Below, piece by piece: positions 56,679-64,000 of a stretch of 64,000 nucleotides of DNA. This stretch comes from Budorcas taxicolor. Taxonomy: Eukaryota > Chordata > Mammalia > Artiodactyla > Bovidae. A program made the translations under genes and the position numbers. The notes beneath the pieces are model-generated. The model worked only from the letters and a program-made list of their open reading frames with translations. It was not told the origin of the DNA and did no database searches. Location: NCBI RefSeq assembly GCF_023091745.1, contig NC_068910.1, positions 6,546,272 to 6,610,271 of the forward strand, written 5' to 3'. Position 1 is the first letter of the stretch, and each line of letters starts with the position of its first letter.

Positions 56679-57474
56679 TTTTAAAAATTGGTTTTTATTA
56701 GAGTACAGCTGCTTTACAATACTATGTTAATTTCCACTGTACAGCAAAATGAATCAGCCATACATGTACATATATCTCCTCTTTTTTAGATTTCCTTCCC
56801 ATTTAGGTCACCGCAGAACATGGAGTTCCCTGTGCCATACAGCAGGATCTCATCAGTTATATATTTTATACATAGTAGTATATATATCGGAGAAGGCAAT
56901 GGCACCCCACTCCAGTACTCTTGCCTGGAAAATCCCGTGGGTGGAGGAGCCTGGTGGGCTGCAGTCCATGGAGTCGCTAAGAGTCAGACATGACTGAGCG
57001 ACTTCACTTTCACTTTTCACTTTCATGCATTGGAGAAGGAAATAGCACCCCACTCCAGTGTTCTTGCCTGGAGAATCCCAGGGACGGTGGAGCCTGGTGG
57101 GCTGCCGTCTATGGGGTCACACAGAGTTGGACACGACTGAAGTGACATAGCAGCAGTATATATATATCAGTCCCAATCTCCCAGTTCATCCCATGCCCCC
57201 TTCCTTCCTTAGTATCCATGTTTGTTCTCTACATCTGTGTCTATATGGAAGCAACCTAAATGTCCAGCAATAGAAGGATGGATAAAGAAGGTATGGTACA
57301 TACGCACAATGGAATATTACTCAGCCATAGAAGGAACAAAAGAGTGCCGCTTGCAGGAATGTGGATGGAACTGAGGTTATCACACAGAGGGAAGTGAATC
57401 AGAAAGAGAAAAACAAATAGCATAAAATATCACTTGTGGAATTTAGGAAAATGATACAGATGCACTTATTTGCA
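56679..57474 (-). mobile_element. Ruminant L1, 5'-inverted (twin-primed), with TSD
   Basis: 56679-57230 is the reverse of the L1 3' end starting with the A tail (tttttaaaaattggttttta, cagctgctttacaatactat, tcaccgcagaacatggagtt). 57235-57474 is in the opposite sense (gcaacctaaatgtccagcaa, ggaatattactcagccatag). An 18-bp duplication with one mismatch, CAACTGGCTAAGTCTTTT and CAACTTGCTAAGTCTTTT, flanks it at 56661-56678 and 57475-57492. A Bov-A2 lies inside. Confidence 0.9.
56888..57157 (+). mobile_element. Bov-A2 SINE inside L1
   Basis: Two Bov-A units joined at cacttttcactttcatgcat, ending tgacatagcagcag. Both flanks are tatatatat, consistent with a short duplication. Confidence 0.95.
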
Positions 57475-57492
57475 CAACTTGCTAAGTCTTTT

Positions 57493-58081
57493 ATCACCGC
57501 TCACACATCTGTGTATATTCTTACCTCAAGCCCCTCTCTTTCCACGCAGGGTGGATGGATGACCAGGTGCCCTTTGCCCCAAAGCCCCACCCGTCAGGGA
57601 CATTCCCTTACTCTCCTGTCTTTTCCTTCCTGTCTGTGTGTGTCAGCGCTACAGCAGTCCCTTCCATTTGGTACCCACACCGTGAGTTGATCACCCAGCA
57701 GCCAAGCTCAGGCTTTTTCCTCTGTCAGCTGGCCACGGGGACCCCACACGGGGCCAGCAGGGTGAGCTGGAGAGACACCCATGCAGCAGTGGCGTGTGGC
57801 TTGAAGGTCCGTGCCACCTGGTCAGGCAGCTTAGTTGTTCCTTCCGGCCCAATTTACGTCTGATCCTGCTTGTCCTCTCCCGTCGTGTGAGGGATTACTC
57901 TTCCGTCTGCCCGCTTAGTGAACGAGTGGGTCTGATGGTACATGCCTCATGATGGCCGGTCCTGCCAAATGGTCATCTGGTGACTCTCCACTTAGGTGCA
58001 CTAAAATGCTGGCGCTTCTCTTTGAGTGGCATGTAGCTCTTTCCTGCAGTTGTGTGACCTTGTTCCCGAACCCCATGGGTT
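57493..58081. other. Unique flank sequence
   Basis: No feature recognised. Confidence 0.4.
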
Positions 58082-58098
58082 TGTGCTGTGCATCTCTT

Positions 58099-58939
58099 TT
58101 TTGTATGTTTTGGGGTTTTTTTAATAGTTTTTTATGTATTTATTTATTTATTTTTGGCTCTGCTGGGTCTTCCTTGCTGTGCAGGCTTTTCTGTAGTTGC
58201 GGAGACCAGGGGCTACTTGCTAGCTGTGGTGCTCAGGCTCAGTGGTTGTGGCTTCTGGGCTGTGGAGCACAGGCTCAAAAGTGGTGTCGTGTGGGCTTAG
58301 TTGCTCCTCGGCAGGTGGGATCTTCCCAGATCAGGGATCGAACCGGTGTCTCCTGCACTGGCAGGCGGGTTCTTTACCATGGAGCCACCAGGAAGGCCCA
58401 TTTGGTGGTGTTTTCATATTTATTTGTTTTTGGCTGTGTCAGATCTTGGCCGCAGCGTGCGGGGTCTTATACACAGCCTGCCGGCACGCAGACTCTGTAG
58501 TTGCGGTGCACAGGCTTGGCTGCCCCCTGGCATGGGGAGTTTTAGTTCCCTGACCAGGAATGGAACCCAAGTCTCCTGCGTTATAAGGCGCATTCTTCTC
58601 GCGCTTCTTTTCTTGTTTTCTCTCTGTTATTTCTGGTTGCCCTGCGTCTTCGTTGCTGTGTGAGGGCTGCTCTGTTTGTGGTGCCCAGGCTTCTCACGGT
58701 AACGGCTTCTCTTGTTCCAGGGCACAAGCTTCAGCGTCAGTAGTTGTGGCGCACAGGCTTAGTTGCTCTGCAGCATGTGGGATTTTCTTGCACCAAGGAT
58801 CAAATCCATGTCCCAATGTCCCCTGCATTGGCAGGCAGTTTCTTATCCACTGCCCCATCAGGGAAGTCCAGAAGACACATTCTTATCCACTGTTCCACCA
58901 AGGAAGTCCAGAAGGCAGATTCTTAACCGCTTGACCACC
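58099..58939 (-). mobile_element. Cluster of nested CHR-type SINEs sharing one TSD
   Basis: Three reverse-oriented bodies lie in a row: about 58120-58400, 58405-58598 and 58608-58872. Two extra head pieces follow (58873-58911 and 58912-58939). The perfect 17-bp duplication TGTGCTGTGCATCTCTT flanks the whole cluster at 58082-58098 and 58940-58956, so the outer insertion came first and later copies landed inside or beside it. Confidence 0.88.
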
Positions 58940-59214
58940 TGTGCTGTGCATCTCTTCTGGGGACACACAGAGGCTCTGCACAGCATCTTTTCTACCTCAG
59001 ACACCTCTGGCAGCATGGGATCTTACAGGTCACATGGCCCAAGGACAAAATTTTATCTTTTACTTTGAACAGAATGTCTCCCTATGTCCCAGAACCTCTG
59101 CACCCGTGAGTCTTTGTGTGACCCATTCTTTGTAGTGACTGGGAATCCAATGTACTTCCATTACTTTTGCACATCTGATCCAATTTATATAATGTCATCT
59201 ATAGAGTAGAACAG

Positions 59215-59437
59215 GACTTCCCAAGTGGCTCAGTAGTAAAGAATCCACCTGCCAATGCAGGAGACGCCAGAGACGCAGGTTGAATCCCTGGGTCAGGAAG
59301 ATCCCCTGGAGGAGGAAATGGCAACCCACTTCAGTACTCTTGCCTGGAAAATCCCATGGACAGAGGAGCCTGCTGGGCTATGGTTTATGGGGTTGCAAAG
59401 AGTCAGATGTGAGTAGTGACTGAGCACACATGCCCAC
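59215..59437 (+). mobile_element. Bov-tA SINE with perfect TSD
   Basis: gacttcccaagtggctcagt head with a short internal duplication (agacgccagagacgc), Bov-A body to gactgagcacacatgcccac. A perfect 12-bp duplication, AGAGTAGAACAG, occurs at 59203-59214 and 59438-59449. Confidence 0.95.
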
Positions 59438-59449
59438 AGAGTAGAACAG

Positions 59450-60255
59450 TATGGTAGTCTCAGGAATGTCTCGCTAGTCTAGGTGTCTTTAGACTCTCTT
59501 GTGGCAGAGAGGCGAATTGACATAGCTCCGGTGACACAATGGGGAGAGAGAATGCCTAGATCTTTGGGCACCAAAGAGCCATGCTGTTCCCCCTGTGAGA
59601 CTGAGGCTTGTAGGGTCAGCTAACAAATGAAGCTGCAGCCCAGGTTCATCTCACAGTGGGCCCACTGGGTCCATGGACCTATCCAATAGTCATTCTCCAG
59701 GTTCCAGTTGTTTAATTGCAGTGGGTTTACTTGAAAATAAATCTTCTGATTGGTTCCTTGATCAGTGGAGAAAGAGGAGTAAGAGCTATGTTTTGTAGCA
59801 AAGACTAAGTGAAAACTTATAGCCCCTCCTGCCAGGTCAGTAAGTCACAAATGATAGCACATTTCAGAAGGCTGACAGAGAATAGGCCCTCCACAGAGAC
59901 TTGAAGGTCATCCCCAACCTACCTCCATTTAGTTCAGTGGCCTGACCTCTGCAAAAGCCAGACTGACTATAGTCTGATGACAGTAGTCTACCGCAAAAGT
60001 TCTAAGCAATCGCCCCATTGCAACTGCCAAACCTGATACGGTATCTTTATTTGAGCAGATTACATAGCCGCTGGTAAGGAGCGTGGCAAATGTACTGTGT
60101 TCCACACAGATTAGTTTATATTCAGTTGGGACAGACAACAGTGCACACTCATAGTCTTGCTCTGGGGCTCTGTTTATTCACCTCTCTGCCACAGTAGAGT
60201 CTAGAGGAACCTAGACAGCTAGACATTCCTGAGAACGTCACCTCTTTCTACTCTG
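59450..60255. other. Flank sequence, possible decayed transposon coding
   Basis: No standard repeat recognised. The minus frame 59929-60138 has balanced composition and could be part of an old retroelement or host pseudo-exon; see the finding. Confidence 0.3.
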
Positions 60256-60467
60256 TGTGCATGCTCAGTTACTAAGTCATGTCTGACTCTTTGCAACCCC
60301 ATAAACTGTAGCCCACCGGGCTCCTCTGTCCATGGGATTTTCCAGGCAAGAACACTGGAGTGGGTTGCCATTTCCTCCTCCAGGGAATCTTCCCAACCCA
60401 GGGATCCAATCTGCGTCTCCTGCATTGGCAGGCGGATTCTTTACCACTGAGCCACGTGGGAAGCCCA
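60256..60467 (-). mobile_element. Bov-tA SINE
   Basis: gctcagttactaagtcatgt body, tctttaccactgagccacgt head. Confidence 0.93.
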
Positions 60468-60512
60468 TTTACTGTATTAGGGATTACTTTTTCCAGCTTC
60501 CAAGGGTCATCT

Positions 60513-61212
60513 TGTTACCAATCAGGGTTCTTGGCCTCCTTAATAAATAGAAGTTGATAAGAGGACAGATAAAAAATTCAAGCAAGACTTTACTGGGGCC
60601 CCTGCTCCAGAAATGGGGAGCGAAAACAAGCAGCAGGTTCCCTTGCTCTCTCCCCAAGGTGGGTGGAGCTGGTTCCTTTACATGTGGAGTGTCCAGGGGT
60701 CAGGCTGGAGGGGTATCTTAGGTGGTTTGCCCACCCTTTGGTGATGTTGAGTGCAGGGGACGTGTGCAGTACCCTGCTTTTGCCCAACAGCCTGTTTTTG
60801 CTCCCAGCTCTTCAGAGGTGACAGTTGGGTCTCTTTGTATCTTGTTCTTCATAATTTGCCCCAGCTGTGCATGCGTAGTCCCTCAGAGTTTCTTTCTATT
60901 CTGTTGCTTGAGGAGATGTTTCTCCAGGTGCAAGCACTGCAGCAAAGGCTCCCAGGTCCCAGGAAACCCCCACCTGTCTCAGTCTCAAGCCGGGTATCAG
61001 AACAAGATCCTAGGACCTTTCCTGGGTGTTAACTCCTGTCATGGGAGAGTGTGCTCATATCAACAAACTCTTCCTTACTTAGTTTGGATTCTGGCCCCCT
61101 TGATCCAGCACCAGGAGGATCCCCTTTCAGGCATATTCTCCCAGATCCTGCTTGTACATATTAGGCAAGAACTGCAGGCCCTTCCACACATAATCTGTCT
61201 CCTTCCTTAGCA
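60513..61212 (-). repeat. Probable solo LTR of an endogenous retrovirus
   Basis: On minus, a 700-bp unit begins TGCTAAGG and ends GGTAACA, with the TG...CA ends expected of an LTR. It has a GC-rich middle and, near its 3' third, cccagtaaagtcttgcttga, which resembles an LTR polyadenylation region. No gag, pol or env sequence adjoins it. I found no matching short target duplication, so boundaries are uncertain. The ORFs inside are incidental. Confidence 0.55.
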
Positions 61213-61612
61213 TGGGCAGAACTTCCCCATCCAAACAAGCTAGCTATGCTAAGATTCAAGAGAGGCTGAAAGTTAACCCTAGTTGTCAGTCTAGTGGCCA
61301 GAAGGGGAGGTAGGGCAGGTTCTGAGGAGGGCAAGCATTGTCTTGTGCGGTCTCTGTCTCATATGAAGCTTCTGCTCAGTCACGGAGAAAGCAGAGGTGC
61401 TTCCTCTATCGAGGGACAGTGAGTCACTCCTGAGGCTGCAGAGGTTTCCAGAGAATCAGAGGTTAAGTTTGCCAAGTGCCTCTACCTAGAGATTCCCATC
61501 CGGAGTCTCAGAGTCCCACTCCTTCCCTACCAGAGCTTTGACGAGGCTCAGAAATCAACTTCTCTCAAGCTCTGCTACTCTTATAATTAGGGCCTAAGGC
61601 TGCCCTTCACAA
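61213..61612. other. Unique flank sequence
   Basis: No feature recognised. Confidence 0.4.
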
Positions 61613-61807
61613 GGAAAGCCCACGACTCAGTGGTAGAGAATCCGCCTGCCAATGTAGGAGACTTGGGTTTGATCCCTCAGTCAGGAAGAGTCTCTGGAGA
61701 AGGGAACGGCAACCTACTCCAGTATTCTTACCTGGAAAATGCCATGGACAGAGGAGCCTGGTGGGCTGCAGTCCATAGGGTCACAAAGAGTCAAACATGA
61801 CTGAGCG

Positions 61808-61811
<4 letters not shown>
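61613..61811 (+). mobile_element. Bov-tA SINE
   Basis: actcagtggtagagaatccg head, then the Bov-A body to catgactgagcgacta. Followed directly by the inverted Bov-A2. Confidence 0.92.

Positions 61812-61841
<30 letters not shown>
61812..61841. repeat. (CTG)10 microsatellite
   Basis: Ten perfect CTG units at the junction of two SINEs. On minus this is the (CAG)n tail of the Bov-A2. Confidence 0.95.
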
Positions 61842-61843
<2 letters not shown>

Positions 61844-62100
61844 AAGTCACTTCAGTCGTGTCCGACTCTGTGAGACCCCATAGATGGCCCACCAGGCTCC
61901 TCCGTCCATGGGATTCTCCAGGCAAGAGTACTGGAGTGGGGTGCCATTGCCTTCTCCCATGCATGAAAATGAAAAGTGAAAGTGAAGTCGCTCAGTCGTG
62001 TCCAACCCTCAGCGACCCCATGGACTGCAGCCTTCCAGGCTCCTCCGTCCATGGGATTCTCCAGGCAGGAGTACTGGAGCGGGCTGCCATCGCCTTCTCC
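61842..62100 (-). mobile_element. Bov-A2 SINE (dimer)
   Basis: Two reverse Bov-A units joined near gcatgaaaatgaaaagtgaa. Flanks gactgagc on both sides (in the left SINE end and at about 62102-62109) look like its duplication, so it inserted into the end of the Bov-tA. Confidence 0.95.
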
Positions 62101-62236
62101 GGACTGAGCTAGTAGACAGTGACAAAGGACGCTCCTCATATGCCCTTTAGCTACAGGAGATGAGGATTTCCTTAACCACTGCCAACGAGGCCCTCTGACT
62201 TTCATATTTTTAATTGACTGCTTGCCCTAAGTATTT

Positions 62237-62447
62237 TGGGCTTCCCAGGTGGTGCTAGTGGTAAAGAACCTGCCTGCCAGTGCAGGAGACAAAGCTTCTT
62301 GGGTTCAAACCCAGGGTCGGGAAGATCTGGAGAAGGAAATAGCAACCCACTCCAATATTCTCGCCTGGGAAATCCCATGGACAGAGGAGTCTGGCGGGCT
62401 GCAGTCCATGAGGTTGCGGAATCGGACATGACTGGGCATGCGCACAA
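62237..62447 (+). mobile_element. Bov-tA SINE
   Basis: gggcttcccaggtggtgcta head with a small insertion, body to cggacatgactgggcatgcg. Confidence 0.92.
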
Positions 62448-62852
62448 ACAACCACCTCAGGGTATTACTTTTTCTCTCTAAAGCAGGAATGGTGTCAGTA
62501 GCAGTCTTACAGTCATCTTCTCTCTCCCTGTATTCTTCACATGCCTGAGACATCATATGAGCCAGTGCACCCCCTTCCACCCAAATTCCATCCCAGTGAA
62601 CCACATCCGAAAATCTTAGCATCTGTGCAGCCACAGCCAACCAGGCAGAGAGAAAGAGGAGGTGACTTGCCCAGTGCAGCCAGTGAGTGGATAACCAAGC
62701 CAGGACTAGTGTTATTCTTCAGGCTAGACTGCCTGACAGGGTAGGGGGAGAAGCGGGCTTCCTGGATTCCAAGAAAAGGAAACTTCCCCCCAGTGACGTC
62801 GACCAAGGGCAAGTGTAGTTACTGAAGGGATTTCTGAGCTCAGAAAGCCAGA
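62448..62852. other. Unique flank sequence with a MIR fragment
   Basis: A MIR fragment on minus at about 62655-62745 (gaggtgacttgcccagtgca). Otherwise unrecognised. Confidence 0.45.
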
Positions 62853-63076
62853 GAAGGGACTTCTCTGTCAGGTCAGTGGCTAAGATTCCACGCTCCCAGT
62901 GCAGGGGGCCTGGGTTTGATCCCAGGTCTGGGAACTAGATTCTACATACCACATCTAAAGATCCTGCATTCCACACCTGAAAGATCCCACATCCTGCAAG
63001 GAAGACTGAAGATCCTGGGTACCACAACTAAGACCCAGTGCAGCCAAATAAATACTTTAAAAAAAAGAAAAAAGAA
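62853..63076 (+). mobile_element. CHR-type SINE, expanded middle
   Basis: agggacttctctgtcaggtc head, ggtctgggaactagattcta, three gatcctgc/gatcccaca-like units, gcagccaaataaatacttta tail. Confidence 0.87.
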
Positions 63077-63400
63077 AGCTAGGGCAGCCCAAGATCCAGT
63101 CCTAAAAAAAAACCCATGGAATTGGGTCTACCAAGGCCAGAATCTATATACATGCCTCAGAGAGTACAGCAGGAGGAGCTGAGAATCTCCACCTGAGAAC
63201 TGGGTACTTGCTCGGGGTCTGCCCTCTTCTCTTCTCTTCTTTCTACTCATTGGCCTTTACTGTCCATATTTGAGACCTCGGAAAATCTGATTGGCACAAC
63301 TGATAACTGTTAGCCTGCTGGGAAGACATTTGCCATCAGACCACATCCTGGGCTGTTGACCACACTGGGCATCAGCTGCCATTTGACCTCTCAGGAGGCG
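63077..63400. other. Unique flank sequence
   Basis: A short (ttctc)n run near 63226-63242. Otherwise unrecognised. Confidence 0.4.
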
Positions 63401-63404
63401 GCCG

Positions 63405-63630
63405 TGGACAGTGGATATGAGCAGAATCTGGAGCTGGCTGCCCATTTGAATCCTGGCTCCACTGCCCATGGGCTGTGTATCTTTGGCCAACTAATGCAAC
63501 CATTCTGTGCCCCATTTCCCATTTATAAAGTGGAGGTGCGAATAGGGCCTGTTTCCAAGGGTTTTTGGGAGAGTTCATGTTGTTTAAAGCCCTTAGAAGA
63601 GTGCCTGGGGTGTAGTCCGTGCTCTTCGTC
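63405..63630 (+). repeat. MIR SINE
   Basis: gaatctggagctggctgccc, tttgaatcctggctccactg, tgtgccccatttcccattta, taaagtggaggtgcgaatag and gaagagtgcctggggtgtag are MIR in order. Confidence 0.82.
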
Positions 63631-64000
63631 TGTTAGAGAAGAAATATGGCAGAGTGGGGTCAGAGGGCTCAGAGAGGAAAACAGAAAACCCAAGCAGGAA
63701 GAAATCTGTGGAGGGAAGGACAGGCCCTTGGAATTGCATTGATTACCAAGTCTCCCATTTTCAGTTTAGTCCATGTACCTCTTGTAGGAAAACTCTTTTC
63801 ATGAAGCTAACTGAGTTGGTTTTTTGTCCTTGCTACCAAAAGATTGGTCTAGAACAACCCCGTTTCCCCTGTCCATGCCGTGAAGCTCTGCCCTCTCTTT
63901 AAAGTCTCTTTGAACCTTTCCTCCTCCATGAAGTCTTCCAAGGTTTCTTGTCAGATGCCTCCATCTCTAAGCACCCAGAGCAGGATCTGAATCTCCCTTA
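63631..64000. other. Window end, possible L2 fragment
   Basis: About 63900-63960 (tcctcctccatgaagtcttc) resembles L2 and may continue past the window. The rest is unrecognised. Confidence 0.4.

Noticed and set aside
58099..58939. Direct-repeat array resembling a gene cluster of short frames
   Set aside because: The repeated frames are translations of CHR SINEs in one orientation.

Overview
This is a mammalian nuclear window from a ruminant, most probably a bovid (Bos or a close relative). The evidence is the repeat content: BovB (RTE-type) LINE fragments, Bov-tA and Bov-A2 SINEs ending in fragments of the BovB tail, long and short CHR-type tRNA-derived SINEs, ruminant L1 3' ends, and older mammalian MIR, L2, HAL1, Tigger-like and MaLR-like copies. 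There are no operons. Most open reading frames in the window are chance frames or frames running through repeats.

One protein-coding gene touches the window. On the minus strand a GC-rich CpG island (about 23775-24935) contains the first coding exon of CDCP1 (CUB domain-containing protein 1). The exon encodes a signal peptide that matches the human leader in its core, and it ends in a consensus splice donor at 24508-24513. Transcription runs toward lower coordinates, so 1-24507 is most simply read as part of CDCP1 intron 1. No exon 2 was recognised. The higher-coordinate side (24.9-64 kb) is the 5' flank, and no gene was recognised there.

Layout: 1-23.7 kb, presumed intron with SINEs, three old L1 3' ends, BovB pieces, a decayed RPL29 retrocopy (9692-10466), a diverged 33-bp tandem repeat (12649-12850), a 50-bp alternating purine/pyrimidine tract (15598-15647) and a compound microsatellite. 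23.8-24.9 kb, CpG island and promoter. 26.4-42.2 kb, repeat-dense flank with four BovB pieces, HAL1, a Tigger-like element with visible terminal inverted repeats and old L1. 42-56 kb, moderately unique sequence with scattered SINEs, a MaLR-like LTR and a 120-bp palindrome. 56.6-64 kb, an L1 with a 5' inversion and an 18-bp target-site duplication, a three-part CHR SINE cluster sharing one 17-bp duplication, a probable solo LTR and an inverted SINE pair around a (CTG)10 run.

The most informative observations concern insertion history, because several target-site duplications (TSDs) can be read directly and order the insertions. I did not find evidence for an undescribed gene system. Closest to unexplained are the 33-bp repeat, the palindrome at 52912-53033, and a minus-strand frame at 59929-60138. 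Repeat family names come from recognising consensus features by eye, and boundaries without a stated TSD are approximate.
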